Shown: one piece after another, positions 44,624 to 58,968 of the stretch
Numbering within the stretch: the first letter of the stretch is position 1
Layout of the letters: the number at the start of each line of letters is the position of its first letter
Origin: Aporrectodea caliginosa
Lineage: Eukaryota; Annelida; Clitellata; Crassiclitellata; Lumbricidae
NCBI GenBank assembly: GCA_020284085.1
Contig: JACEVL010000161.1
Location: 1,084,501 to 1,148,500 of the forward strand
DNA length: 64,000 nt
Direction of reading: 5' to 3'
Translations under genes and position numbers: made by a program
The notes under the pieces: generated by a model
Database searches by the model: none
What the model was told of the DNA's origin: nothing
The model's input: only the letters and a program-made list of their open reading frames with translations

Positions 44624-46749
44624 GCTCCTCTGCCCCGTGCATTTGTCTCTCTGTTCGTACACCGGTCTAGCCGTTGTTCCGACCTTCATGATCCTGATCT
44701 CACGGAAACTGACCAATGACCTGACTCTTGCGGATTTGATTTTATATAGCTCAAGGCTAGGCTGGTCTCTCTTTTGCGGCTTTGTTTGGTTTTGAGAAAT
44801 TTCGGAGACATTTAACTGATATTCTTTTTTGGTCACTCCGTAACATTCTGTCCGCTTCTCCGTCCTTCCATCCTGGTACTTGTCGGTCTGCAATATAGCC
44901 AAAGATCTTGAGCCATTTCCGTTCTGTGTGTAGCGTCGATTGGTTTGGTACGTCTGCATGTCTTCCTGTCTGTCTGCATGTCTTCCTGTCTGTCTGTCTG
45001 TCTGTCTGTATGTCTGTCTGACAGACAGTCTGTCTGTCTGTCTGCTTCTCGGAATGTCTGTCTGTATTGATATATGTTTGTCCCATTCTCTCGATCTATC
45101 TGTATGTGCGCGTGTAGTTTTATGCGTCCATGTGATGGCTGCACACCCGCGTGCACTTCACTCCCTTGTCAGTCAACGTCAGTCACACAGCTGTTCAGGG
45201 TGTAGTCGAGTGTATGCAGCAGAACACTTGCCGCCGCCACTGATAAAGACCATTAAGTGTTCGGTTCAGTAAGTCACACTTTCGGAATTCTGATCACTGC
45301 GTTTATCGGAGCAGAGGGCGGTCGTGACCTCTCTCCCCGACTCCTCGTAATTAGGTAGCCACAGCCACCAACCGAGTTTAGATCGCTGCAGAGGCCCTCC
45401 TCCCTTCGCAAACACTATGTAGGCCCAATAACCAGGTTGGCGGCCGACGGTATGCGTCGTTTAACCATTAAAATGCAGGTTAGCTACTTTGTTCGCCAGA
45501 GCATGTTAGCAAAGAAAAATATAGAAATAGGCAAAAAGGATCTATAGGCGTTTGGTAACAGGGCACAAATTACAAGAGTGTGTTGAAGAGACAGCCAGAC
45601 TGCTGCGTGGGAGTGTTCGGCGAATCCGAGACTGTTGTGACCTTATCTAAAGACGATAAATCATTTAATTAACATTCTCCGCTTCATTAGTGATTCCGAT
45701 CGTGTTCGGCTTATACCTTTAAGTTACGTGATACAACATTGCACAATGTGGCTATTGGTGTCCGGCATAACCTCGCGGGGTGGTTTGACTATAACCCAAT
45801 CATAGGGCCTACGTCTGGAGCCAACCCTTCACTGCCCCTTCTACAACAGCCATAAATGACCGTTCCGGTCAAAAATGACCGTTCCGTATTAGCCTGCCTA
45901 TAGCGACCGTTCCCATCAATTGGGGCTCAAGATTAGAAACTTTATTAATTGAGGCAGCATTGTATAGGTAGGTCTGTCTCGGTCTCTCGGAGTCCAACTC
46001 GGCCTCTTCCGCAGATGAGCAACGTCCTGAGTCTGGTTTTTACTCAGTGTTCGTTCATTTACCGATAACAGTCTTTGTGTGTTTTGTTAGCTGCGAGTTT
46101 TCTGTTCAGTGTTCACTATTACTCTACACCTCGTATATCCTCTGAACTATCGTCATTAGTAGGCTATTGGACACAAGTCGTTCTATGAGGTCCTGGGAAG
46201 TTTTACGAGAAGTCTCAAACGCCTTTCTGTCTAGGCACATAGGCTATAGGCCTACATTGGGCGATGCGTCTTCTCACCATCAAACGTAGACCTATCTCGC
46301 TCCAAATCCGTGTGCAGGACTTTCGGTCTCACATATAGGCCTATTACATTGGCCGGTCTTTTAAAAGTGGTTGTGACCGGACTCCACAGTCACAAGCAAA
46401 AAACTATGCTCGTATGGCATAATGGCGGAATCAGTATAAGTAGACTGTAGACTGGACTCCAGTTGACTGTCATAAGACTTCTTTGATTCGAGAACTCAGA
46501 GAACGGCTGATGTTTCATGTTATTGGCGTAGAATGGTGATGAAGAGAAAATTTCCGTATGCGCTCAAAAAGGAACGATTGTTGCTGGTAAAAGAACTAAC
46601 TGTTCTATTCTTATAAAAGTTAGGCCTAATTGCCCACCCAACGACTGCAGAAGAGACCGTGTCGGATCCTAAGACGGGGCTTAAGTGTTGCCTCTCTTAA
46701 GCAAGCATCCCAATCCTTATCCTCGTTGAATGGAACGGTAACAATGGGC
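44624..46749. other. No gene; (TGTC)n tract
   Basis: CTGTCTGTCTGTCTG repeats at 44957-45062. A repeated AAATGACCGTTCC motif at 45855-45915. No conserved frame on either strand. Confidence 0.5.
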
Positions 46750-46757
46750 AGTGCTAG

Positions 46758-47580
46758 TAGAGCTGTACCGATATCGCTTTTTGCCGATTATGCCGATACC
46801 GCGTATGGCCGATTATTAAATTGCCGATACCGATACCGCGTATAGCCGATTATTAAATTGCCAGTACCCATTATGAGACCGAATATTTCATTATTTGTTT
46901 AGTCAAAATGTTCGGTTCCGAAACACAAACCAGTAATCTAGCGTCACAACTATAAAGGTGGACGTTTAAATTATTATTATTATATTCGTTTATTGGTAAC
47001 AACAACAAAACTGATAGTCACACCGCTATCAGGTACATTGTGAGTAAACAAGAGTTACGAGTGAATGCTAAGCAAGATTATAGCATAAAACAAGAGCCCA
47101 TAATTTATTAGAGCGACAATTATAAGGCGAGAAATTGTCATCAACTATGTCCAATTGTCCATGCCTGATGAATTGTTTAGTTATTATTAGAAGGAGAGAG
47201 GGACTGAGAATGTGATGAGAATGCATGCATGCTATCTATATAAGACTATATTAGATATTTATCAGGATTGGTGGGCAGGTGATGGCTTTCTATACAGGAC
47301 TCGTGAGATTAAAATAATGTTTATCATCTTTAGTAGGTAAGACAAAGTTAAGTTGGGAAATTAATGTTTTAATGCGTAAATAATAAGGGACGTAAAACGA
47401 TAGATGAAAATCGAAGCAAATACCTTGGAATATGCAATAATTCAAGTAAAATTATTAAATTATAACACAATTTTGACATCGGCACCGATTAACCGATTAT
47501 TGCTACCGATACCCGATTATGCCGATTGTTCTAATAATCGGCCCGATTACGCGTATGGCCGTTAAATCGGTACAGCTCTA
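46758..47580. mobile_element. 823-bp non-autonomous hAT element
   Basis: Termini TAGAGCTGTACCGAT and ATCGGTACAGCTCTA are exact inverted repeats; 8-bp duplication AGTGCTAG at 46750-46757 and 47581-47588. Subterminal GCCGATTATTAAATTGCCGA repeats on both sides. No coding capacity. Confidence 0.9.
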
Positions 47581-47588
47581 AGTGCTAG

Positions 47589-48110
47589 TAGGCCTATATA
47601 TATCGCCTACGGAGCGGCCATTAATCAACGCCGAAAGTAGAATTGGCAGTGGCTAGAATTGCGTTGGAGCCATCCCCAACCCGTGCACCCGCGATGTTAT
47701 GCCCGGACCCCGATCGCCAGAACAGCTGTTATTCTGTCTCAGTTCTTCTCTCTGGGTCTTCTGACTTTTGGTAGCCTAACCGGGTTTCGTTCTTCAGATG
47801 GTCCTCATTTGCCGTGATGTAGCGCTCGTGAATCTAGGTTTAAGTAGTGCTGGATTCATTTCCTCCTAGGCTGTTTCCGTGGACTCCCTTCTTGACCTGA
47901 CTCACCCTGAATTTGGTCAGCACAGCGATTTTGCATAGTAGCGACCGTCGACTGATGACCTTATCACCTTAAGCATTATGATTCCGTCACTATAGAAGTT
48001 CTTGGATTAGATTAGATCATTTACGAGTCTACGATCACGTAGGCTTATTGTTACAAATTCTGTAGACCTAGTAAAGTTTCGTGTTGTAAACTTGTAATTA
48101 AAATTAATTA
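47589..48110. other. No gene recognised
   Basis: Unique sequence between two transposons; nothing supported. Confidence 0.4.
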
Positions 48111-48330
48111 ATTATGAACAGGGACGTAACTAGCGTTGGGCTTGGGGGGGCTTAAGCCCCCCCAAACGAAGCCGAAGCCCCCCCAAAATAAATCAAGCCG
48201 TTGTATGCTTTAGGCTAAAAGTTCATTAATTCGTATTAAAGGGGTCAACCTAAACACCAGAAAAGCTTCAGTGGCTGAATATATCTCGCTTTTCGCATGC
48301 ATTCAAACATTTCCAAATAACGTTGGCAAC

Positions 48331-48447
<117 letters not shown>

Positions 48448-48652
48448 CAGAGATTTGAGTGCCGTAGTTCGTAAGCAGTCGATGACTCGAAGCAACGATT
48501 CAGAAGCACTTTGAGGAGCAGCCGAGCAGAGGTAGTCAATCAAGATGGGCCTGTGTGAACAGTTCAGTTTTTTGATGTTTCTTGAAGACAGCGAGGGCTG
48601 TAGAATTTCTAATGTCCGTAGGAAGATTGTTCCATATTCGAGGGGCTGCCGA

Positions 48653-51191
48653 CAGTGGCGTAACCAGGTCTTCCATAAAATTACGCAGTTTTGAAGAACT
48701 CTGAGGGGAGGGGTCTGGGGAGGGGGCTGTGCCCTCTCCCCAGGGTAAGAAAAATTTTAATTTAAGGGTTTGTAATGGTGCATTTTGGAGACCAACTTTT
48801 GATTCAAAGTAATAACATTTTACATAAGTTCTTTGGAAAATTATAATTTCATAATTTGATTTTTAAAATGGGTTCAGCTGCAAAGTCCCAGCAACCAACG
48901 TAGACTAGAAACAGACAGACTCGTCAAAGCAATTAACTAAAGCATAAGAAAATAAATTTATTTGTTGGTTTGTAATGGTCCATTTTGGAGACAATCTTTT
49001 GGTTAAAAGTAATAACATTTTACATCAGCTCTTTGGCAAATTATGATTCATTCATTCATTACAGAGATTTACATAGCGCCCCTTCAAGATTATCTACTTA
49101 GGAGCGCACCCGACCCAACTCCGAAGTCCGAACAGTCTTGAAGTTAGAATAGAACGTGATCTGAAGGGCTCTCGGCATTAGGCGTAGTGCCAAAGGAAGC
49201 CCATTCCAGATTGCAGGCCAGCAACAGAAAAAGCACGGCGCTGCAGAATAGAAGTCCGCGACCGGGAGACAAGAACCTCAGCCTGCCTAGAAGAGCGAGG
49301 AGAACCACGGTGCTGGATGCTGAGGGTGGTGCTCCTGTAGATAAACAGAGACCACATCAGCGCCAGACCAAGGAAGAGATCCGGTAAGCGATCCACTGTG
49401 GGAAAGGAAGCCAATGCAAGACATCCCGCATATAGTCAGTAACATGGCGGAATCTTGGGATGCAACCAATATAGCGTGCCGCCGAGCGTAAGACCCGAAC
49501 CAAGCACCCAACCCGAGTCGCCGGAAAACCCACGCAGAGGGCGCTGAAATAATCAAGACGGGAAACAACAAAGAAGTGGATAAGCATTAAGGCAGCATTA
49601 AAGGTTAAGGAACGGAAGACCTCTCTAAGCTGACGCAGCTGGTATACACAATCGCGGCATAGCAGGCTGATATGCCGCGTGAACGTTAGTTCTTGGTCTA
49701 ATGTGACACCAAGGTCCCGGACAAAGGATGAGAAAGCAATGGCGTACGGAGCTGAAATGCCGCCCGGGGCGACGACCCAAAATGCTGCCCTTGGCCACTT
49801 AATTTTGGATATGTTATTTTCTCTAAGAGATTGCAGTTTTCATGACAATCGTCGATCTCATTACATACACGCCTATAATTTTATTTTATAAAGTTGATAG
49901 CCTGCCTGGATTTATCAATTAATTAATTTCTTTGCCACTGTGAGAAAGTAATCTGCGGGAACTCCTGGGCAAGGGCCTCCAAATCAATTTTGGCGAGCTG
50001 CTGGCGCGTGCCAAGCCAAATGAACTGGGTCTTAGATGAGTTTAGCCGCAGGCGATTGGAGGACATCCAGGCCTCGAGAGCCTCCATTGCCCGGTTCATG
50101 GCCCGGGCTTCGGTAATGGCTGCTGACGCAGGACAGTGCAAAAACGCCTGCAGGTCACCCGCATAAGATTGGTTCAGCACAGAGCAAGGCTCAGCAAGAG
50201 GCCAGGAGAGGACCAGTATCAGCAGTATAAATAATATAATTAGAGAAGAGGGCCCAGCACAGATTCCTGGGGCAGGCCAAACGGGACAGGAACACATGGA
50301 GTCCTAGTAGACACGTAGACCGCAGAGAAGGAACGGCGATGGAGGTAGGAAACAATCCAGTCAAGAAAGTTACCAGAAAGGCCAAACGAGGTATAGATAG
50401 GCGCCTAAGAATGATATCGTGATCGACGGTGTCAAACGCCGTGCTGACAGCAAATAATGCTAAGAGGATGACCTGTGACCTATCAATAGCCCCATAGATA
50501 TCAGAGAGGAGGCGAACTAACAGGGTCTCCGTGGAGTGGCCCTTACGAAAACCAGATTGAAAAGTCGGCAGCAAATTGTCCTTATCAAGATACCTTAACA
50601 TAATTATACAGAAACCAACTTCATAAAGCTGCTGCTTTACGAGTGTCGCAATAGTTTCGCCAGTGGTGTCAAGCGTTGGCAAAACTTGGGATGACAGTTA
50701 GGCCCTATAAATTGTTCTTTTGCCACATGCTGAGAACCGGGTTGTTCACGCTATCAACATATCGTATAAGCTGACCGATATCTGTTCTGTGCTCGCATCA
50801 AACAATAAAGTGTACAACCTAGCCGCACGACATTCTGCCACAATAATGTCTCGAACTCACAGGCCACACAGGTGGATCAGCTGATTTTTGAATCAACGGA
50901 CTTATGTACTGGGTTTTGCGTGGACCAGATGACATTAGCTTACGATGATTTAATCTATAGTGTCGGTCTGTGATCGAAATTTCAGAAGTGCCACGAAATT
51001 TGCAGAGTCTTCACTATGTCGGCGAAGGGAAATGTTTTACTGACTGTACAGTAATAACGTCTGCACATTAGAAATTCAACGAATAATAGTAATCTAGAAT
51101 GTCAAAAAGTAATCTAAACGGTTAAAAAATGTTGAGAGCTGCTAAAATCTTTACGCAGTTGCGTAATTGCGTAATGCTAGTTACGCGCCTG
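48653..51191. mobile_element. Inner hAT element (hAT-B) inserted in the LINE ORF
   Basis: Left CAGTGGCGTAACCAGG, right GCTAGTTACGCGCCTG, flanked by GCTGCCGA at 48645-48652 and 51192-51199. The duplication falls inside the LINE reading frame: codons RSFISAA precede it and RIWNNLP follow. It contains a second LINE. Ends resemble those of hAT-A. Confidence 0.88.
49048..50697 (-). mobile_element. 5'-truncated LINE inside hAT-B
   Basis: Minus strand. RT motifs LLPTFQSGFRKGHSTETLLV and STAFDTVDHDIILRRL, a damaged YADD (YAGDLQ), then WMSSNRLRLNSSKTQFIWLG, SFVRDLGVTLD-like, DYMRDVLHWLPFPQ, ending GGGGCGCTATGTAAATC and an (AATG)n tail at 49048-49062. Several frameshifts and an apparent foreign stretch at 49.76-49.93 kb. 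Truncated before the endonuclease; dead. Confidence 0.85.
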
Positions 51192-54100
51192 GCTGCCGAG
51201 ATGAAGGATCTTGATGCAGTTGTAGTGCGACAGCGGTGCAAGACTAGGGTTCGATTTCCGGAAAATCGCATGTTCTTTGAGGGCATGTGAATTTGAAGGA
51301 AGTCGGAAAGGTATGAGGGAGTTTTCGTTGTTACGCATTTGTAGGTGATGATGGCGATTTTGTATACAATTCTTTCCTTAACAGGTAGCCAGTGGAGGGA
51401 TTTGAGGAGTGGTTTGCTGCTGGTACGATATGAGGAGTTGCAGACGACCCGTGCTAGGTTGTTTTGAATCCGTTGAAGGGAAGTTAGGGTTTTTGATGAA
51501 GTCCCATAGAGAAGGCTATTGCAGTAGTCAAGGCGAGAGTTTACAATCCCACAGGCGATGGTATTTGCAAGTTCTTTTGTGAGAAAAGGTCGGATGTGTC
51601 GCAGAGCACGAATGTGGAAATTGGTGGAGCGGACGATTTCAGCAGTTTGGGAGTCCATTGACAATGTCGAGTCCAGTTTTACACCGAGGATTTTTACAGT
51701 CGATGACAAGTTTATGGCTGTGTTTGAGAATGTGGGTTGGAGATCTTGATGCTTAGCAATTTGTGATCTGGTTCCAAAGACTGTGGCTTCAGTTTTAGAT
51801 GGATTTAGGAGAAGACCATTTTCCAGGAACCAGCGATTTACAGCCTCTGCACAGTGGGTGATGTTGTCGCGACTTTGATTTCCAGAGGAGGCAAGGGAGG
51901 TGTAGAGCTGCGTGTCGTCAGCATATTGATGGTGTTGGATTCCGAAAGATTGGATCATGAAGCTAACTGGTGATATAAACATAGAGAAAAGAAAAGGACC
52001 AAGGGCACTACCCTGAGGTACCCCAGTGGTGGAAGGTAGGGTGTCAGATTTGGCAGAGCCTAGAGCAATGAAAAAGTGCCTTCCTTCAAGGTAGGAAGTT
52101 AGCCAGTTTAGAGCATTACCAGTGACACCAAAAACGTCATGTGCACGGGCAGCAAGTAGTTTATGATTCATTGCATCGAAGGCGGCCGAGATGTCAAGGG
52201 AGAACAAAAAGGTTGCTGAGCCATCATCAGCATTACAGAGTATGTCATTTGTGACTTTAAGAAGGGTTTTCTGACTTGTCTCGGTGGAATGGCCAGGTCT
52301 GAAACCAGATTGGAACGGGTTGAAATTTGGAGAACTTGTAATGTGTGGGGACAGTCTGGCATGAGCGAGTTTTTCTAGAATTTTGGAGAGAGTGTTGAGG
52401 TTTGATATCGGCCTGAGATTTAGCAGGTCGGATGGGTCAAGACCATCCTTCTTGAGCAATGGGGTGACTTGAGCAGATTTGAATTTTGTCGGAAAGCGGC
52501 CTGATTGAAATGAAAGGTTTGCAAGGTGGGCAATAAGCGGTGCAAAGAGACCAGGACACGATTTAAGGATGTTAGTGGGTAGATAGTCAAGTGGTGATGT
52601 CTTAGGCTTGAGGTTGAGAATTATCTTGAAGACCTCCTCAGCTGTTACTGGAGCGAGCAAGTTCAGACATAAACTGTGGAGTGGATGGTAGGTCAAAATG
52701 GATGTCGATGTGGCAGAGAGACTCAAGGCGATCCAGGATTGTACGTTTTACCTTTTCGAGTTTGTCATTGAAAAAGGAAGATATCTTGTTGCAGCGATCC
52801 TTTGTATTTGATGTGTTGTTTGCAGCTGATGGTTTTTTCCGATGGAGCAGTTCTTTGGCGTTTTTCCAGGTCTCTTTGGGATCACCATCTGCTTCGTTTA
52901 TTTGCTCCTGATAGAAGTCACATCTGGACTTCCGGATTTCGTAGTTTGCTTTACGACATGCTGCTCGATACAAAGTACGATCTGACTCAGCTCTCGTCCG
53001 TCTAAACCGGCGTTCAAGTCTCCGGCGGTCCTGCTTGGCTTGGTTTGCTGATGACGAAAGGTTTGAGGAATGCTTCCCCAGACGCTTTGCAAACTTACGT
53101 ATAGGGGCAAGGACATCAAGAACGTGAGTGATGTCAGTTTCGAGTTGAGATGCGAAGGTGTCAAGATCATCGGAGGGGGAGGCAAAACATGACGTGTTTA
53201 GGAGGTATGTTGGCTAAACGTGGTTAGGTTGAGTTTGCTGATGTTTCTGGCAGATGACCATATGGTATTCGGTATGTTGAGTTGGTGTTGAAGAGTAGCT
53301 GTGATGAGGCAATGATCCGAGATGCCTGGGTCTGATACTGAGACATCTTTAATTGGGTCATCGTCTTCATGCTGAATTAGTAAGTCGAGTAAGTTTCCAG
53401 ATGACGCGTCTGTTCGGGTTGGAGTGTTGATGCGTTGAGTCATATTGTATGAGTAGAGTATGTTAGAGAGTCGGTGATCAATCGTGGATGGTGAGTTGCC
53501 AGGGCAGTTGAAATCGCCACAGATGAGAGGGTGACCAGGCGTGGTAGAGAGCTCATCAAGAAGATCGGAAAATTCGTTGAAGAAAATACTGGTAGCCTAT
53601 AGGCAGTGCCGGATTTGATCTGTAAATTCCGATGATGTTCACAGCAGTTTGTCCAAAAGTGGCTCGAGCACAGAGACGCTCATATGAAGAAACAGCAGAT
53701 GATAAATTCAGAATTTGTAGGTTGAGTTCTTTGCGATAGATGATGGCAACTCCAGTTACTCCACCGCCTTTACGGTCCGAGCGGCAGTGTAGGAGGCACT
53801 TGAATCCCTTTGGAGCAATATCGTCTCTGATGGCAGGAGGGTCGTCGGCTCTGATCCAGGTTTCTGTGATGATAAAAATGTCGACGTTATTATCGAGAAT
53901 GATATCGTGGATGAGTTCAGATTTGTTGACGGCAGAACGACAGTTTAGAAGACCAACTTTTACGTGTTGCATGTTCGGCCCAGGGCTCGCTTCTATACAT
54001 CCAATAAGGAGCAACAAAACGAGTTGGGCTCTTCCATGCGTGTGCCCCAGGATCTTCTGAAGTAGCCTAACGATCATCTTTCCGGTGCTTATATATATAT

Positions 54101-54439
54101 TATATATATTTATTTATTTATTTCAAACAGCAAAGTAGGGCCTACATGTAGTATGGCACAGACTTGGAACAGACTATCACTGTCTGCCCGACCTTTAATC
54201 CCACAACAGGACGCTCGAGGCGTTAGGTTTCCACGGGCTGGATGTCTTAAAATGCATCCTTGACCGTCCTTGGGCTTATATGTCTGGGGGCAGGGAAATA
54301 TCTTTGGCAGTCTCTGGACCTACAGAGCAATACTCGAAAACAATTATAATATTGAAAACAATATTAACATTCTCTCTCGACCGCCTCTAGTAGTGGAGGA
54401 ACGTGCCTGTGCATTTTTCTTCAGTCATGCATTTTTCTT

Positions 54440-55020
54440 CAGTCATTTCAAGTTGATGTAAAAGTTTCGTTTTCACTACCAATTTGAAGGGAATGGTCTG
54501 TAGATCAATATTCGTCCGAGGGGAAAGCATGCAGCTAAAAAATGAATTGTGGGGGGCTCGAAAACCCCCTCTGGCCTATGGGAAATATGTGTATTTTTTC
54601 CAGTCATTTCAAATAGATGCAAAAGTTTCTTTTTCAGTACCAATTTGAAGGTAATGGTCTATAGACCAATATTGGTCCGAGGGGAAAGTATTCAGATAAA
54701 AAAAGAAGCGTGGGGGCTCGAAAACCCCCTCCAGCCTATGCAAAACATGTGTATTTTGCTCCAGTCATTTCCAGTAGATGCATAAGTTTCGATTATTCAG
54801 TACCAATTTGAAGGTAATGGTCTCTAGATCAATATTTGTCCGAGGGGAATGCATTCAGATTAAAAAATGAAGCGTGGGGGTTCGAAACCCCCCTCCATCC
54901 TATGCGAAATATGTGGATTTTACTCCAGTCATTTCAAATAGATGCAAAAGTTTCTTTTTCAGTATCAATTTGAAGGTAATGGTCTATGGATCAATACTGG
55001 TCCGAGAGGAAATTTGAGTT
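54440..55020. repeat. About 160-bp tandem repeat, 3.5 copies, inside hAT-A
   Basis: TAATGGTCTATAGATCAATA and GTCCGAGGGGAAAG recur at about 54491, 54652, 54818 and 54979, each followed by GGGGGCTCGAAAACCCCCT. Typical internal repeats of a non-autonomous DNA transposon. Confidence 0.85.
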
Positions 55021-55275
55021 AAATTAAAGCCCAAAATGTACTCCGTTTGGCATCATATGCTCAAAATTGCGTCGGCTTCTGGGGCTCCGCCCCAGACCTC
55101 GATGGGGGAGCTTACGACGCTCCCCCATACCCCCCTAGTCGTTAGGGGCTTCTCAATTGCCTTCGGCAATCGCAGCTTCGCGCCTTCGGCGCTCGCAATT
55201 CCACCTCACCCACTCAGACAATCAAGGCTTAAGCCCCCCCAAACGAAATTTCCTAGTTACGTCACTGATTATGAA

Positions 55276-56865
55276 GACTGTGCGAAACAATCGATCAACT
55301 AATCACAGACTAGGCCTAGGTAAAAAAAATTACGAGTCAACGGAATCATTGCAAAAATAGAAACCACAATGGAAGTGACATTGTCGTCGGCCTACAGTCA
55401 TAGGCGTGACTTCGTATCACCATGCTCCACCTTTCAAAAGTGATGTTGACAGTAGGCCATAATCACTTTCTTTTAGACCTGTGCAAAAAAAGTGCAACAT
55501 AACAGCGTTATAATATTTGGTTTCACGCAAGTTCAAGCAATGGCCCTGCTAGATGGGACCCAAATAATGAGCTCTATGCGGGTCCCATATGGAAATGTAG
55601 GTCCTTATGTGGGCTCAATGTGTGTATAATTATTGGTAGAGGACAGTTAACGGCGGTGTAGGCCTATTGTTGCGTAGGAGAGGCAGAGAGCAGGAAAGAG
55701 GGGATAGGGAAGAGAATGGGAGAGTAAAGGGAGGAGGTGGTAATAGTCACCAGAACTTTAGTGGGGTAAATTTACATTACACCATTGCCTAGATTACAAA
55801 GTTTACAGCCGAAGTAAATTACACTCGCAGTAACGCGACTGAATGCAGCGATGCTTGCTAAGTAGAATGACCTATCAGCGCCGTCGATTTCTATGAATAA
55901 TTAAGCAGGGCATTTCACCGGCAAGCGGTGAGACGTGGTCGCGACGGTGGCGCCTGGGCAAAAAGTTTACAAATAGTTATTATTGTAAAGTTTTCGTCAA
56001 AATCACTACCTCATATTGTAAATTACACGTAAAACTGTTTGGCTGTCGAAATCGCTTGTTGGATGAGTTTAATTAAGGGGAAAACTAACTTTTATTGTAA
56101 GGCGTTTAGTCGGGAATCCTTACGACCGTCGAGTCTGATGCTGGTTGGTAGTTGCGTGCATAGATCTGTTTGGAAAGTTTCTGAAGATGGAGTAGCACAG
56201 TTGTTGGAGAGGTTTTCGTAAATTTTCACAAATTGTACTTGATAACTGGAATATAGTTCGCAGTTTTAACGTCAAACTGCCGCGCAGGATAATTGGGTGG
56301 GCTATGTGTTCGGATATGCGCTGTTGAGTTGGTAAGTGGCGGCTGAACTTTTTGGAATTTCATTCATAACTTTCACTTGGCCAGTTAAGGCAAGAAAATT
56401 ATAATAATCTAGTTATTCAACTTGATGTTCGTTTAAAAACAGCGCAAAAATAGATTGATGGCATTTCTGCGGCATCTCAATATCATCATCATCTTCAGTC
56501 GTCGTCATCATTGATCATCATAATCATCACCATGACCAGTCTTATCATCATCTGTCAGAGTCATCAAACATTTTAATCAGTCGTCATTATTGTTGCCATT
56601 TTTTTTACCGTTGTTGTTACTTTTGGTATTTTTAATTTATTATTGCAGCTGTTATTGTGGCTATATCTGCTGTCATTGGGGCAGACTTTACTGAGCACTG
56701 TCATCAAATCATGCTGTAATAAGAATTTATCTAGCTCTTCTTGAATTACTCTCAGTGTTAGGAGCTCTCATGCATCTGTGCGGTGAACGCACTCATTTCT
56801 GAGATGACGAACTTGACCTTTATACAGGCACAACTCTCTTCATTATCGTGCTCTATGTTACCTTA
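55276..56865. other. No gene recognised
   Basis: AT-rich unique sequence, with ATCATCATCA-type runs at 56485-56570. No conserved frame. Confidence 0.45.
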
Positions 56866-57935
56866 GGGGCCGTTCACATATTATATAACGCAAAAAATCT
56901 CAATTTTTTGCCTACCCCCACCCCTAATAACGTTACATAACAGCAGCTGTGACCCCCACCCCTATATTATATAACAGATATGCTTCCTACCCCCCTACCC
57001 CCAGTCTATAAGCACATTCAAAGACATACAGTGGACCTTATTGTATTACACAACTGGAAACTTTCATTATTATTATTATCATACTGTCAAGTTGATATTG
57101 TCGAGGATTTATAACAATACAATGTTAGTTAATAGCACTTTAATAGTGACTGGATTATGTTAAAAGTTTGTAGGCCTACTGTATTAAATGTAGTTACTAG
57201 ACTAATGCAAATTAGCAAATTAATCGTTTAATACTAGAAATGCAATGATGTTACCACTACTCTACGCCCCCACCCCCGAAATTTTATATCTCGTGTACTA
57301 TTTGAAAACTTGTACTACTATACTAAATACATTATCCCCTACTTATAAATCATTCATCACATCACTCATTTATCACCTCATTCGCTCATTCATCACCTCA
57401 TTTAAGCTGCCGTAACTTACAACACCACTATTCTAATTATCTTATTTTCAACTTGTAGCTGTCAGAACTGAGTCAATGGTATAATAACCAATTAATTCAT
57501 AGCTAACTCTCAGAGCTATTAAAGACAATTTTGTTACCTTATACTTGTCACAAGTTGCGACCTGTCAGTGTGATACTTTGAATATTAAACGAAATTTCTT
57601 GATTTCTTGATTGAGAATGCGTCCTAAATGAACAATATGGCCACCCTCGAATAGTTTGAAATAGAGCGCTGCTACCTACCAGCTAGCCACATCCCATATT
57701 ATGCAAAGCACTGAGTGAGTAAGTAACTAAAACACAATTAGTAATGAAGAATATTTATTAAAATATTACAGTGAAAGTCCAATGGTCAGACAAACAAGCA
57801 AAATAGCATAAGCTGAAAAAGTTTGTTATATAACGAAACCTTGAACCTACCCCACCCACCATAAACCTATAACGCTAACAAAACAGGAACCCACCCACCT
57901 ACCCCTTGAGCGTTATATAATATGTGAACGGCCCC
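56866..57935. mobile_element. 1.07-kb Harbinger-like MITE, TTA duplication
   Basis: Ends GGGGCCGTTCACATATTATA and TATAATATGTGAACGGCCCC, inverted repeats of about 27 bp, flanked by TTA (56863-56865 and 57936-57938). The 3-bp TTA target fits PIF/Harbinger. Interior has CCCACCCC-rich ends and no coding frame. Confidence 0.8.
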
Positions 57936-57938
57936 TTA

Positions 57939-58968
57939 TAATACCTTCAGATATTATACCTTACCATATAATAAGGTGAGGTATAATACCATACTGTACT
58001 GTACCTTTCCTTGACATACCTTACCATATGATAAGTTCTGTTGCCTTATATCTTTTTCACTTTACTCTACTTCACCTTGCCTTACCTTAGCTTCTGTGTC
58101 ATTCCTTATCTTACCTAACATCGATATCTTGTCTGAATTTGCATGTTATGAGGTAATGGAATTCAAGCTTTCTAAACCTTTGCAAGATAAGAATGGTCTC
58201 ATAACCACTTACAGATTACTTATGCTGGTGATATTCCATGACAGGCAATTTATGAATATTTATATATTCCTACAAAGTAATTATGGTGAGATATTAATTA
58301 ACCTTGAAGCAATATAGTTGATGCAGTTTGCCTAAGGCTAGTAAATAGCATAATTATTTTTTAATGTATGTTGATTAATTTCACAGCTACTAATTTCACA
58401 AGTGCATAAATTATTTCTGAAAGTTTCTGTGATTAATTATACATCTGTTGAAGTACTTGGTTGAATGCACATAAGTTCTTGTTTTAAGATTGTTTATGCA
58501 TAGGAAAAACTGAGACATGGGATTGTTTTTGTACATTAATTATATGTGAAATGATCATTAATTATTCATGAGATGGTTCATTAATTATTCATGAGATGAT
58601 TCATTAATTATTCATGAACCATTACACTTTCAGGTTATGACAGAGAAGTCAAAGAAGCCTAGTCAACAAGACAGCCGTGTTGGGGATTGTCCAAGAATTC
58701 CGATACAGGATGTCACGTAATGTCATAGGTATGAGTGAATGAACATTGTGAGATTAACATGCCAGACGTCACTACTTGAATCAGAGGCACAGTCAGTCGC
58801 TAGTTGGGGGGGAGATGGACAGCTGAAGTTGGGAGCTGAGTGACCAATGGATTCGTGAATCCAATGGATTCATAGAAAGTTTTAAGTTGCTGGTTGAAGG
58901 ATGAGATTGTGGGAGCTGACCTTATAAGTAAAGGTATTTTATTCCAGGCAGTGTATGTATGTATGTAT
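57939..58968. other. No gene; short repeats
   Basis: ACCTTACCATATAATA repeats at 57950-58030 and TTAATTATTCATGAGATG repeats at 58558-58620. A GTATGTAT tract closes it. Nothing coding. Confidence 0.45.

Noticed and set aside
44459..45156. Minus-strand frames with Thr/Asp/Arg repeats
   Set aside because: They come from the (TGTC)n tract and cross the transposon border; no conserved domain.
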